Notes: generated by a model not told the origin, from the letters alone. A DNA stretch of 44,381 bases from Flavobacterium sp. (GCA_030053925.1 JASGCX010000027.1:1-44381), one strand, 5' to 3'; numbered from the stretch's first letter, positions 25,299 to 35,163 are shown. Made by a program: numbers and translations.

Positions 25299-28172
25299 CT
25301 AATTTCCTAGTCCCCAATCTCTACCTTTCATTACTGCTGGTAAGCCTTCTGTTAGCCATTTTGTAGGCTTCTCGCCTTTTAATAGCCAGTCAAAATATTG
25401 CTGCTCACGTATTTGTAAGTCTTTACGGTTGCGCCTTTCTACAAGGTTGTGCGCTTCGTTGTTGTACACTAGCAACCATACAGGTTTACTTAATCTGCGC
25501 ATGGCTGTAAAGTACTCAATACCTTGATACCAAGGCACGGCACCATCTGCATCGTTGCTCATAATTACCAATGGTGTTTTTACTTTTGGTAAATGGAACA
25601 ATGGTGAGTTTTCTATGTATAGTTCTGGTTTTTCCCAAATGGTAGCACCTATGCGGCTTTGCGTTTTCTCGTATTGAAACTGACGTGTAACACCGCTTTC
25701 CCATCTAATGCCGCCATAAGCGCTAAACATATTTACCACTGGCGCACCAGCCCAAGCGGCAGCATATAAATTGGTTTGTGTAATTACATAAGCCGCTTGA
25801 TAGCCACCCCAACTTTGCCCTTGAATACCAATTTTGGTACTATCTACAAAGCCTGCTTTTACTACCGCTCTTGTGCCACTTACAATGTAGTCAAAAGCAC
25901 TTTTACCTGGGTGTCCAGTTTTGTACCAAATATCGGGCACAAATACAATGTAGCCGCGGCTCACAAAAAATGGGATATTTAAAGCAGAAGCTGTTGGCGA
26001 TGGTGAACGGTAATTGTGTAGGGTTTCGTTGTTGCGCTCATAAAAATACACAATCATTGGGTACTTTTTCTTAGGGTTAAAATCTTCGGGCTTGTACAAT
26101 ACACCTTCGGTTTCTTTGCCTGTATACGCTTTCCATTTAAACAGTTCAGAAGTGCCCCAATTGTAGTTGGCTTGCTGAGTATTGGTGCTAGATAATTTTA
26201 CTTCATCGGCACCATTTAACTTACGTACATACAGGTTAGGTGAGGTTTCAAATGTTTCTTTGGTAAATGCTAATAGATTAGCATCTTTTGCTTTTAAAAT
26301 ACCACTATTGCCACCAAAGCTAGTGGCACCAAGTGCTACAGGTTCTTTAAAAATAGTAGTTGGGCTAATTTTATTTTTTAGGTTTAATTGTGCCAAGCCT
26401 GCGCTTTTATCTTTCTCGTCAAATATTTTAAACAGTAGCAACGCATCGTTTTTAATAAACTTTTCATCTGCATCTACATTGGCATAGCGGTATTCAATTT
26501 TATTAAATCTACCAAAGGTTAAAGGGATACTTTTTTCGGCACCATCTGTGGCTACTTTCCATACATCGTAGTGGTCGTTTATCAATACATATTTATCGCC
26601 TTCCATCCACTTGGCTATACCATAAGGGTTAGCATCGTCGGGTACATCGTTGTCTTCGTCGCACAATGAATATGTAATGTCGGTAGCTACTGCATATAAC
26701 TTTTGCTTAGTGCTATTGTACATGGTGTAGGCTTTGTTTTTATCTTGGTAAACTAATAAATATTTACCAGTGTAAGATGGGTAAACATTGCCTTTAAAGT
26801 TGGCTAAAATCAATTTGCGTTCGCCTGTAATTGGGTTAATGCTGTACAAATCGCTAAACGTACTGCCCTGCCATTGGCGAGCCACACGTTTACCAACATC
26901 GGTACTTGTATAAAACACATCACCATCGCCTTCAAGGGTTTGTTGCACACGAGAAAACTTATCATCTGCCAAAGGCACAATGCTATTGCTTTCAAAGTCG
27001 TATCTAGCCAAATAACTTTTACGTGTATCGGCCTCAACATTCTTTAATTGTACGGTCATTAAATCATCATCATGGTAATTCCATACATCTAAAGTGGCTC
27101 TTTCAAACTCTGGTAATGATGTATCTTTTGGCGGCAATATAACAGATGTACCTATCAACAAACGCTTACCACTTTCGCTAAAGTTAATGGTGGCAAACTC
27201 GCTAATGGTGTGCTTTGTAGGCAAGCCTTTGGTGTTTCTATCGGCTAATAATTTGGCACTATCTAAACCTGCTTTGTAGTAATAGAGTTTGTAAAATTTC
27301 TGCGATTCTTTTTTAGCACTGTCTCTTTCTGCAACAAATGCAAGCTGCATACCTGCATCATCAAACGCAAAAGATTTGGCATCGTTAAACGCTTTTAAAA
27401 CCGTATCAACTTTTTTAGTTTCGGTACTTAATTGCAATACCAATGCTTTACTACTAGCATCGCTATTTTTCTTGGTAGTTTTAATTAGGGCTGCATTACC
27501 TGTTTTACATACTAGGTACTCATTTACCAACATAAACGATTTCTTTTGACCTTCGGCTAAATATTTAACCACTAGCTCTGTACCTTCTTCACCATCGTTG
27601 GCAGTGGCTGCACCACTTCTTGCGCCACCGCCTCTTCTTGCAGGTGAAAGTGCAGCAGCAGTAGCTTCGGTTTTTACACTATCAGTTACGCTTGGTTTAG
27701 TAGTATCTGCGACTGGTTTTTCTAGTAAATACAACAATACATTGCTGGCTTTTTCGGGTAGTTTATAGCTTTTTACCGATGGTATTTTGTCTATTGTAGA
27801 AGCAGTAATGTCAACTATTGCTAGGCTATCTTTTGGCATTTCAGCGGGTGCTTTTTTAGCTATTCTTGCAGTACGTGTTTGGGCAAATGTTGGCTTTATT
27901 TTAAACACTACATACTTATTGTTGTGAGTAATGCGTGCGCTGTAGCCTCGTTCTATTTCAAAAAGTTTTTTACCACTTGTAAGCTGAATTACCAATGTAG
28001 CATCGCCTTCTTGCGGGGTAACTGTGTACACTACAAACTTGCCATCGTTGCTAATTAATTTCTCTGCTAAAGTTTGCCATCCATCATACACCGAATGGTC
28101 AAGTGGTTTCTTTTGTGCTAATAGCCCTTTTGCCACAAGCAGCACCAATAACAATAAGTACATCTTTTTCAT
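25299..28172 (-). CDS. Secreted S9 family (prolyl oligopeptidase/dipeptidyl aminopeptidase-like) serine peptidase
   Basis: 957 aa from ATG 28172; the in-frame TTG at 28181 is less likely. Signal peptide (MKKMYLLLLVLLVAKGLLAQ). A long N-terminal beta-propeller region (about 25-690) holds an unusual Ala/Gly/Arg-rich insert around 170-195 (SPARRGGGARSG). The alpha/beta-hydrolase domain has the nucleophile motif GQSWGGY (Ser near 787), Asp in SNDADGAVPW (about 873) and His in NNEAHNLVER (about 906). It probably trims peptides in the periplasm for nutrient uptake. The family is clear but substrate preference is not. Confidence 0.92.
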   Translation of the reverse strand: MKKMYLLLLVLLVAKGLLAQKKPLDHSVYDGWQTLAEKLISNDGKFVVYTVTPQEGDATLVIQLTSGKKLFEIERGYSARITHNNKYVVFKIKPTFAQTRTARIAKKAPAEMPKDSLAIVDITASTIDKIPSVKSYKLPEKASNVLLYLLEKPVADTTKPSVTDSVKTEATAAALSPARRGGGARSGAATANDGEEGTELVVKYLAEGQKKSFMLVNEYLVCKTGNAALIKTTKKNSDASSKALVLQLSTETKKVDTVLKAFNDAKSFAFDDAGMQLAFVAERDSAKKESQKFYKLYYYKAGLDSAKLLADRNTKGLPTKHTISEFATINFSESGKRLLIGTSVILPPKDTSLPEFERATLDVWNYHDDDLMTVQLKNVEADTRKSYLARYDFESNSIVPLADDKFSRVQQTLEGDGDVFYTSTDVGKRVARQWQGSTFSDLYSINPITGERKLILANFKGNVYPSYTGKYLLVYQDKNKAYTMYNSTKQKLYAVATDITYSLCDEDNDVPDDANPYGIAKWMEGDKYVLINDHYDVWKVATDGAEKSIPLTFGRFNKIEYRYANVDADEKFIKNDALLLFKIFDEKDKSAGLAQLNLKNKISPTTIFKEPVALGATSFGGNSGILKAKDANLLAFTKETFETSPNLYVRKLNGADEVKLSSTNTQQANYNWGTSELFKWKAYTGKETEGVLYKPEDFNPKKKYPMIVYFYERNNETLHNYRSPSPTASALNIPFFVSRGYIVFVPDIWYKTGHPGKSAFDYIVSGTRAVVKAGFVDSTKIGIQGQSWGGYQAAYVITQTNLYAAAWAGAPVVNMFSAYGGIRWESGVTRQFQYEKTQSRIGATIWEKPELYIENSPLFHLPKVKTPLVIMSNDADGAVPWYQGIEYFTAMRRLSKPVWLLVYNNEAHNLVERRNRKDLQIREQQYFDWLLKGEKPTKWLTEGLPAVMKGRDWGLGN

Positions 28173-28342
28173 GAGTGTCAATTAAGTTTTGGCTAAAATA
28201 TCCAAAAAACATTCGCCAATATTACTATTGCTGCCTTTTATTATGAACGGAGCGTTATATTACATCCTTATCTGAAATTGCTTGCTTTTAAGCACCAACT
28301 TTGTTTAGCGAGTAACCTATTTTTATTGTTGAGATGATAAGT

Positions 28343-28350
28343 TAAATTTG
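28343..28350 (+). promoter_or_regulatory. Candidate -7 element abutting the 28352 gene
   Basis: TAAATTTG, an exact TAnnTTTG match, separated from the ATG at 28352 by one base. It predicts either a leaderless transcript beginning inside the first codons or a later start. No TTG at normal spacing. Confidence 0.3.
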
Positions 28351-28351
28351 T

Positions 28352-29326
28352 ATGGTTAAGTATTTTTTATCTGTGCTTGCAATAGCATCAATTAGCATGT
28401 TTCAATCAAACATACAAGCACAGTCTATTAAAGATAGCTGGTACGGTATAGGCATTGTAGAAGCGCCTGGTGAAACTAATAGTTACCTTGGCGAATTAAT
28501 TTTAAATGAAAAAAACGGTAAGGTAACTGGCGTTTTTAGTTATTACTTTAGAGATAGTTTATTTACCAATAAAATAGAAGGTAAGTTTGATAAAGTAAGC
28601 AACAAGCTATTGCTAAATAAGCAAAATATCATTTTCCATCGCTCTTACAATACAAAAACCGGTGTAGACTGCCCCATGTATGCCGAAATGACCTTACGCA
28701 ATTCAAGAGTAGAAAGCGTATTAAAAGGTACACTGTATGCTGCTAATGAGCATCAATATACTTGCCCAGTTATTAACTTTAATTTTAAGCGTATTAAAGA
28801 TGTAGCACCACCACCTGCAACAGAGAAAGAATGGTACACCATATTGCCTAAAAATAATAAAGAAGCAACCGTTATTTTACCACGTAACCCGTTGGCTGCA
28901 ACCATTGTAAAAACAGATACGGCTGTAGTTACTAAAAAAGCCCCTGCCACACTTGACCCCAAACAACTGTTGTACATCAACCGACAAAAAGTGTACTCAC
29001 AAGAATTAGACATTGAAAGCAGCAACATTCGTGTAGATCTGTACGATAATGGCGAGATAGACTACGATTCTGTATCGCTATACTTTAACGATAAATTGGT
29101 ACTTGGTTCTACCATGCTTAAACACAGTGCTATTTCCATTACCCTACCACTTAGCGACAGCCTAGAATATAATGAGCTAAGCATGTTTGCCGAAAACCTT
29201 GGCTTAATACCACCAAATACAGCCGGCTTAATAATATACGATGGTAAAATAAGGCACCAAATAATGATAACGAGCGACCTTAACAAAAACGCTACCATCA
29301 AACTAAAAAGAAAGCAAAAGCCTTAA
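28352..29326 (+). CDS. Exported protein of unknown function
   Basis: 324 aa. Signal peptide ending N-I-Q-A-Q (about 24). Residues 25-150 are beta-rich (SWYGIGIVEAP, YLGELILNEKNGKVTGVFSYYF), a pattern seen in Bacteroidota proteins that bind or sense small ligands. A Pro-rich hinge (APPPATEKEW) leads to a second beta domain (205-324) with VDLYDNGEIDYDSVSLYFND, recurrent at the C-terminus of many uncharacterised Bacteroidota exported proteins. No catalytic motif is visible. It stands alone between a divergent peptidase gene and its own terminator. Confidence 0.7.
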   Translation: MVKYFLSVLAIASISMFQSNIQAQSIKDSWYGIGIVEAPGETNSYLGELILNEKNGKVTGVFSYYFRDSLFTNKIEGKFDKVSNKLLLNKQNIIFHRSYNTKTGVDCPMYAEMTLRNSRVESVLKGTLYAANEHQYTCPVINFNFKRIKDVAPPPATEKEWYTILPKNNKEATVILPRNPLAATIVKTDTAVVTKKAPATLDPKQLLYINRQKVYSQELDIESSNIRVDLYDNGEIDYDSVSLYFNDKLVLGSTMLKHSAISITLPLSDSLEYNELSMFAENLGLIPPNTAGLIIYDGKIRHQIMITSDLNKNATIKLKRKQKP

Positions 29327-29350
29327 CACAAAGGCTTTTGCTTTCCTTTT
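29310..29350 (+). terminator. Terminator overlapping the end of the preceding gene
   Basis: A 15-bp perfect stem (GAAAGCAAAAGCCTT at 29310-29324 and its complement at 29331-29345) with a 6-nt loop. The left arm covers the last five codons and most of the stop codon. Confidence 0.8.
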
Positions 29351-29429
29351 ATCAAATTGTAGGTGCATCATTAAAAAATTGTGTGCACATTTAGCTACTT
29401 AGTTTTTACCAATACTAACACCGTTTTTT

Positions 29430-31160
29430 ATGAAGCCATCACTTTTATTACTAACAATACTAGCTTGCCTTACATTACCTGCACAACGGGCACAAGCACA
29501 AAAAACTGAATCAATTTTATACCTACAAACAAGTGAGGTAAATAACTTGATGGTGCAGTACGATGCAGACTACAAAAGCATTGCACGCTTTTACACCATT
29601 AAAAATTCGCCCGAAAGACGTACACGTTTACAAAAGCTACACACCAATTATTTAACCGAATTAGCCCAGCTAAATTTTGATAAATTACCCATAGGCAGCC
29701 GTGTAGATTATATTCTCTTTAAAAGAAACTTACAAAACGAACTAAGACTACTAGACCTTGAAGCAAAAGAATACCAACAAATTGCCCAATGGATACCTTT
29801 TGCAGATACCATTTATGCCATAGAAAAACCACGCAGACGTGGTGCTGCCCTAAATGCACAGCAACTAGCACAAACCCTTGCTAGTATTGAGCAGCAAACA
29901 ACTACCCTGCTTAAAAAACTAAGTAAAGATGCCGAAATAACCATCGCTTTAAGCAACCGTGCTAGTACTACCGTAAGGGCTTTGCAAGGCGCATTAAAAA
30001 GCGTTTTTGATTTTTACAATGGCTACAACCCTCAATTTACCTGGTGGATACCCATGCCTTACAGAGTTACCGATAGCCTGCTAAACATATACGCTAATAT
30101 GCTAGCCATAAAAGGCAAAGCCAATAGCACACAGAAAGATGATGGCAGCGGTATTGTAGGTAGCCCAATAGGTAGAGACGAGATACTGCAACAACTGCAA
30201 TACGAAATGATACCTTACACACCAGAGGAATTAATAGAAATTGCCAACAAAGAATTTGCCTGGTGCGAGAACGAACTACTAAAAGCTAGCCAAGCAATGG
30301 GCTATGGTAACAATTGGCGTGCCGCTCAAGAAAAGGTAAAAAACACTTACGTACCAGCAGGCGAACAACCACAAGCGGTAATGAAACTATACAACGAATC
30401 GGTAGCGTTTTTAAAAGCCAATCATTTAGTAACCATACCACCACTAGCAGAAGAAGATTGGCCAATGAATATGCTGTCGCCAGAACGCCAGCAGTTTGCG
30501 CCTTTTTTCTTGGGTGGCGAAAGTTTACTAGTGGCCTACCCTACTAATACCATGAAAGAGGCCGATAGACTAATGGCCATGCGTGGCAATAACCCACATT
30601 TTTCTAGGGCAACCGTACACCACGAGCTAATTGCAGGCCACCACTTGCAGTATTATATGAACAACCGCTACAAAGCTTACCGCAATTTTGATACACCATT
30701 TTGGACAGAAGGTAATGCCGTGTATTGGGAGTTTTTATTGTGGGATTTAAACTTTCCACAATCGCCTGAAGATAAGATAGGCATGTTGTTTTGGCGTATG
30801 CACCGCTGCGCTAGAATTATATTCTCGCTCAATTATCATATAGGTAAATGGACACCGCAGCAATGCATTGACTTTTTGGTAGACCGTGTAGGCCACGAAC
30901 GGGCCAATGCAGAAGGCGAAGTAAGACGATCGTTTACAGGTGGTTACCCACCACTGTACCAAATAGGTTATATGATTGGCGCATTTCAATTTTGGGCTTT
31001 AAAAAAAGAATTGGTAGATACTGGTAAAATAACCTACCAACAATACCACGATGCCATACTACACGAAAACGCCATGCCTGTAGAAATGCTAAGAGCCATA
31101 CTAACCAACCAAACATTGCCAAAAGAATTTGTTACTAGCTGGCAGTTTTATGGGAAGTAA
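29430..31160 (+). CDS. DUF885 family secreted putative metallopeptidase
   Basis: 576 aa. Signal peptide ending A-Q-A-Q near 24. Zinc-site motif HELIAGHH (about 398-405) with a downstream glutamate in TEGNAVYWE, as in DUF885 proteins distantly related to gluzincin peptidases. The body is almost wholly helical. Another family marker is GYMIGAFQFWALKKE near the C-terminus. Probably a carboxypeptidase-like or oligopeptide-degrading enzyme in the cell envelope; no substrate is known. It may complement the S9 peptidase encoded nearby in peptide use. Confidence 0.88.
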   Translation: MKPSLLLLTILACLTLPAQRAQAQKTESILYLQTSEVNNLMVQYDADYKSIARFYTIKNSPERRTRLQKLHTNYLTELAQLNFDKLPIGSRVDYILFKRNLQNELRLLDLEAKEYQQIAQWIPFADTIYAIEKPRRRGAALNAQQLAQTLASIEQQTTTLLKKLSKDAEITIALSNRASTTVRALQGALKSVFDFYNGYNPQFTWWIPMPYRVTDSLLNIYANMLAIKGKANSTQKDDGSGIVGSPIGRDEILQQLQYEMIPYTPEELIEIANKEFAWCENELLKASQAMGYGNNWRAAQEKVKNTYVPAGEQPQAVMKLYNESVAFLKANHLVTIPPLAEEDWPMNMLSPERQQFAPFFLGGESLLVAYPTNTMKEADRLMAMRGNNPHFSRATVHHELIAGHHLQYYMNNRYKAYRNFDTPFWTEGNAVYWEFLLWDLNFPQSPEDKIGMLFWRMHRCARIIFSLNYHIGKWTPQQCIDFLVDRVGHERANAEGEVRRSFTGGYPPLYQIGYMIGAFQFWALKKELVDTGKITYQQYHDAILHENAMPVEMLRAILTNQTLPKEFVTSWQFYGK

Positions 31161-31281
31161 AAGTGTGAAGTTCACAATGGTATCATCAAATATGAAATAT
31201 AACATTCTCCACAAAAAACTTTTGAAACAACCCAATTACTTGTCATACTTAAAACTATCTTAGCACTCGAAATAAAAAGCT

Positions 31282-33066
31282 ATGGAATTCAGATTCACAC
31301 CTGAACACAAAAATATAAACGAATTATTTGGAAGAGATATCAAGTATATCATACCAGAATATCAACGTACATACTCTTGGGATTGCATAGGTAAAAGTGA
31401 TAAAAATAATCAAATAAATGTAATGTGGGATGATTTAATTGATTATTTCAATTCGGAAGGTAAAAACACTTACTTTTTCGGTTCAATGGTATTTATAGGA
31501 AATGGTAATCAAGAATATCAAGTTATCGACGGGCAACAACGTCTTACCACAATGGTATTACTTTTTGCAGCTATAAAATGTTTTCTAAACGAAGTGAGAC
31601 CAAATGTCAAGCAGGCTAATCTAGTTGAATTTATTACGTCAACTATCAGTTTTATTGATGAAGTATTATATAATAAAAAATTATTTGGAGCGTCAACAGT
31701 AGAAAAAAAACTAAAGATTGAAAAAAATTCAGGATTCAATTACGATAAAGTGTTAACACTTGCAATTGAATGCAATACTAGTGCTTCAAGTGTTCAGCTT
31801 ACAAGTTCTACTACAGAACAAAAAAATGTTGTTAGCCGGTATTTTAATAACGTTATTTTTTTCAAACAAAAATTAGGTGAGGAGTTTTTAGATAAGTTAA
31901 TATTAACAGAATCAAAAGCTGAAAGGCTTAATGAATTCATAGAGTTTTTGAAAAGTAGAGTTTCAATAGTTAGAATACTTACCCCAACATTTGATGTTGC
32001 TTATCACATTTTCGAGATTTTAAATAACCGTGGTTTACCATTATCAAATAAGGATTTGTTTAGAAATCTCATTATTAAGGAATGGGATACTTTAAAAAAC
32101 AGTAATCCAAAAAAGTATGAACATATAGATCCACCAACTCTTTGGAATGAATTAGATGACAATTATGAATTCCATGATGATTTCATAGGACGCTGGGTAG
32201 AAAGTTATAAAGCCTCTAAACAACAGTATTCGGCTTTTAACGATTTAAAAGATATTTACGATAAAATCTATATAGATATTTTTCCTCAAAAGAAGATAGA
32301 AATATTTTACGAAGATATAAAAAGAGACTTAGGCTACTATACTACTATTGTTAACAACTCTTTTGCGAACCCGCAAATAAAAGCCAAAATAAACTTTATA
32401 CTAAATGCATCTAATTACAGATATTCTATGAATTTCTTGTTATCGCTTATGAAAGCAACAAGAGGATTAGAAACTGATGAGTTTGTGCAAATATTAATGG
32501 CGTTTGAGAGATATCTAGTTTATTGTTTGTTATGTGTAAGATTTGGATATGGGCCTGTTAGTACAGCTATTGAGTACTTAAATAAACCTGATTTATTAGC
32601 GGCAATAAAAATTTTAGAAGATAACACTGATAATGATGATATTATAAATGCATTAAACCAAAATTATTTTGAGAATGAAATCCCAAAACTTTTGCTAGCC
32701 AAAATAGTCTGGCAACAACAAATACATACGCAAGATGATGTTGTGAGTCAAGTGTTAGAATTTAATAAAGCAACTCTAGAGCATATTATCCCTTATACAC
32801 ACTGGGGAACAGAATGGGAATCGCATTTTGATTCAAAATTTTTGAATAATTACAAGTACAAACTTGGAAATATGACTTTATTGACTACTAGAATTAATAG
32901 TACAATCAAAAATAAGTTCTTCGATAAAAAAAGACTTGAATACGCAAAAACTAAACTGCCTATGACTTTAGAATTAGCAAATTTAGTAACCATAACAGAA
33001 GATTATATAGAAGATAGGCAAGAACGATTTGTAGATATTATTTGTAAAGATTTAGGGATTGCTTAA
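31282..33066 (+). CDS. DUF262-DUF1524 (GmrSD-like) anti-phage nuclease
   Basis: 594 aa. The N-terminal DUF262 (ParB/sulfiredoxin-like nucleotidase) domain has IPEYQRTYSWD (24-34) and VIDGQQRLTTM (81-91). A helical middle follows. The C-terminal DUF1524 domain has an HNH-type core LEHIIPYTHW (about 500-509), then KLGNMTLLTTRINSTIKNKFF. This is the layout of single-chain GmrSD/type IV-like enzymes that restrict DNA with modified bases. It stands alone, and the sequence just after its stop codon carries one copy of a 21-bp direct repeat whose other copy lies past the ATPase-TOPRIM pair. Confidence 0.9.
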   Translation: MEFRFTPEHKNINELFGRDIKYIIPEYQRTYSWDCIGKSDKNNQINVMWDDLIDYFNSEGKNTYFFGSMVFIGNGNQEYQVIDGQQRLTTMVLLFAAIKCFLNEVRPNVKQANLVEFITSTISFIDEVLYNKKLFGASTVEKKLKIEKNSGFNYDKVLTLAIECNTSASSVQLTSSTTEQKNVVSRYFNNVIFFKQKLGEEFLDKLILTESKAERLNEFIEFLKSRVSIVRILTPTFDVAYHIFEILNNRGLPLSNKDLFRNLIIKEWDTLKNSNPKKYEHIDPPTLWNELDDNYEFHDDFIGRWVESYKASKQQYSAFNDLKDIYDKIYIDIFPQKKIEIFYEDIKRDLGYYTTIVNNSFANPQIKAKINFILNASNYRYSMNFLLSLMKATRGLETDEFVQILMAFERYLVYCLLCVRFGYGPVSTAIEYLNKPDLLAAIKILEDNTDNDDIINALNQNYFENEIPKLLLAKIVWQQQIHTQDDVVSQVLEFNKATLEHIIPYTHWGTEWESHFDSKFLNNYKYKLGNMTLLTTRINSTIKNKFFDKKRLEYAKTKLPMTLELANLVTITEDYIEDRQERFVDIICKDLGIA

Positions 33067-33070
33067 CGTT

Positions 33071-33091
33071 ATCACATAATTTTTACCCACC
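33071..33091. repeat. 21-bp direct repeat, copy 1 (copy 2 at 35726-35746)
   Basis: The 21 bases at 33071-33091 are identical to 35726-35746; the flanking bases differ. The first copy ends exactly at the predicted 3' end of the intron remnant, and the second lies directly before the terminator at 35748. Confidence 0.9.
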
Positions 33092-33622
33092 ATCGAGTAG
33101 GAAGTAAGGGATTATTTTCCCTTACTGTCCTCTCTCACCACCGTACATGCCGTTCGGCATACGGCGGTTTGTTAAAATAATGATGTCTGCTTTCCACAGG
33201 GGTACTTTCTTACTGTTTCACCCATAGGCTAAACTCCTCCCACATTTTACTTTCAGGTACTGCCTTATCCTCATGTGGGTAGTTCGCTTATGAGTTTCGG
33301 TTTTCAACACTTTCTCTGTAAAACATTGTAATGCTGTGCCCTTATTGTAACATTCAGTACTTCATGTTTTGGTGAGGCTTCCGATTTTTTTTCTTTTTCG
33401 GCTCGTTTCCACACTACTACTACCTCTGCTGACTACTGATAATACCAGTCAACATTGCTGCTGATGTTGCCGCTTCGACACTCGCACGTATCTCTGCCTG
33501 CTTATTACCAGTTCTCTCAGGGTAAGCCCATTCGCTTTCTATTCATGTAGCCTCTTCATTTACGTTTATGTTTTCTGTGCAGTATAGGAGGGCTTTTGTT
33601 TCCTAAGCAACATCACCCACAC
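33092..33622 (-). mobile_element. ORF-less group II intron or intron remnant
   Basis: On the minus strand the region ends with a recognisable domain V and VI (next entry) and CCTACTCGAT, a typical group II 3' end. A GTGTGGGTG at 33622, reading down, fits the 5' consensus GTGYG, so the element would be about 531 nt. It holds no reverse transcriptase frame, so mobility would need a protein encoded elsewhere, or the element is dead. The 3' boundary is well supported because it coincides with the edge of the 21-bp direct repeat. The 5' boundary is tentative and domain I has not been folded. Confidence 0.65.
33103..33168 (-). ncRNA. Group II intron domains V and VI
   Basis: Domain V (33137-33168): lower stem ACCGCCGT/ACGGTGGT, two-base GT bulge on the 3' side, upper stem ATGCC/GGCAT and tetraloop GAAC. 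The catalytic triad position reads CGC, as in group IIC and some other introns. Domain VI (33103-33126): stem AGTAAGGG/CCCTTACT. Confidence 0.75.
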
Positions 33623-33900
33623 ATACCCGCCTTATATGAAGTTTCTGTTAGTAGGTTCAAATATTTGCCGCCAGCTTCTTTCAAATTTGCAGTCGCCCAC
33701 AACACCCTTGCTATTGGCTAACGATAAGTACTGCAACGCTCCCAAAGTTGCCCCTATTTTTTTTAGGGGCAGCATAAACGGCAGTTTTTTATTTTGGACA
33801 AGAGTGACAGCAAATAAATCACAACAAAGTGATTATTTTGTAAACTTTATTTTAAAAATCACATAACGCTACAAATAACAAAGCAGATTTATTGCGTTAA
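33623..33900. other. Intergenic region upstream of the ATPase-TOPRIM pair
   Basis: 278 bp. A perfect hairpin GCCCCTA/TAGGGGC with a T7 loop lies at 33750-33770. A second inverted repeat TAACGC (33864-33869) and GCGTTA (33894-33899) ends one base before the ATG of the ATPase gene and could mask its start. The open frame at 33636-33866 shows no protein-like pattern and is not called. Confidence 0.5.
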
Positions 33901-35163
33901 ATGGCAAGTAGTATATTTGACCTAATAAAACACCACATGAGCGAGATAGAAAATTTGCATATTAAAGAGCTAAGAATAGATAATTACAAGTCGCTTAAAC
34001 ACAGTACCATAGAACTACAAAGCGGCTTGAATATTATTATTGGTAAAAATGGGGCGGGGAAATCGAATTTGTTGAAGTTTATTGATGGATATGCTAGTAG
34101 AAATATTCAGGCACTTATCCCAAGAGTCAATAGATTTTTTGCAAGTAATCTTTACGTTTCATTCCAATACTTAGAAAATAAACGTGTAAACACAATATCT
34201 TATTTAATAGAAAAAATTAGAAATATTGAACAACAAGTAGACATTGAATATGGCTCTTCATATGAAGTTATTTTTAATAAAATCGAAGATGGAAATAGAA
34301 TAGTTTCAGACAAAAAATTCATTGGAACTATTAAAACATTTCGAGACACTTTTATTAGAGGCACAGAAAACAACCTTATTAAAAGTGAGTTAGCTATTTT
34401 ACGTCAATTTGATACTCTCTACGTAAAGTACGATATTCCTTATGAACCATTGTGGGTATCAAAAAGCAATAAATTAACTATTTCTGATGGCAATTTTATT
34501 GATTTTGAAGAGTACGCTGAATTCAAATTTTTTAATCAAATAGAAGCAAGATTAGAATTAGGTTCTTTTGATGAAAAAATCGCTGAATACAAAGAAAACT
34601 TGCCTTTACTTAAAAATAGCTTTTTGGTTTATCTAAATGAAAGTTTAGATGATCTAAATTTAATTAGCTTTCTAAAAGAGAATACTCCAATAAAGAGCTT
34701 ACGAATCAGTAGTAACATAAATTTATTTATTAAAGAGGATACAATTCTAATTGAGAATATTTATGTAGAATTTTTAGTTGAAAACGATTGGCTACCTTGG
34801 TCATATTTATCTGATGGAACAAAGCGTTTATTTTATCTCATTTCTGAATGTATATCAACCAAACAAGGCATCATATTAATAGAAGAACCCGAGCTAGGTA
34901 TTCATCCGCATCAATTTTATAAAGTGCTTGACTTTTTACATGAGCAAGCACAAACCAAGCAGGTGATTATTTCTACCCACTCACCTATGGCTTTGGATAT
35001 TTTAAAACCTGACGAGCTAGATAGAATAACCATTGCCAAATACGATAAAGGCACTAAGTTTTTAAAGCTTACTAAAAAGCAAATTGCTAAAGCTAAACGC
35101 TACATGAAAGAGGTAGATAAATTGAGTGATTACTGGCTACATTCAGATTTAGAAAATGATTAA
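33901..35163 (+). CDS. AAA (ABC-like) ATPase of a two-gene ATPase-TOPRIM defence module
   Basis: 420 aa. Walker A GKNGAGKS (48-55), preceded by LRIDNYKSLKHSTIELQSGLNIIIG. The ABC-type signature region is SYLSDGTKRLFYLIS, Walker B is IILIEEPELGIHP (about 326-338) and the switch is ISTHSPMALD (about 358). This is the compact AAA_15/AAA_21 architecture found in OLD-like, Septu, PARIS and RloA-type systems. There is no long coiled coil. It overlaps the TOPRIM gene by 8 bp. By analogy with AriA of PARIS it may sense infection and release or activate the partner nuclease. The start could also be Met13 (MSEIENLHIK). Confidence 0.85.
   Translation: MASSIFDLIKHHMSEIENLHIKELRIDNYKSLKHSTIELQSGLNIIIGKNGAGKSNLLKFIDGYASRNIQALIPRVNRFFASNLYVSFQYLENKRVNTISYLIEKIRNIEQQVDIEYGSSYEVIFNKIEDGNRIVSDKKFIGTIKTFRDTFIRGTENNLIKSELAILRQFDTLYVKYDIPYEPLWVSKSNKLTISDGNFIDFEEYAEFKFFNQIEARLELGSFDEKIAEYKENLPLLKNSFLVYLNESLDDLNLISFLKENTPIKSLRISSNINLFIKEDTILIENIYVEFLVENDWLPWSYLSDGTKRLFYLISECISTKQGIILIEEPELGIHPHQFYKVLDFLHEQAQTKQVIISTHSPMALDILKPDELDRITIAKYDKGTKFLKLTKKQIAKAKRYMKEVDKLSDYWLHSDLEND

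Noticed and set aside
33636-33866. Open frame of 76 codons before the ATPase gene
   Set aside because: It runs through a T-rich hairpin, has no protein-like pattern and starts next to the intron end.
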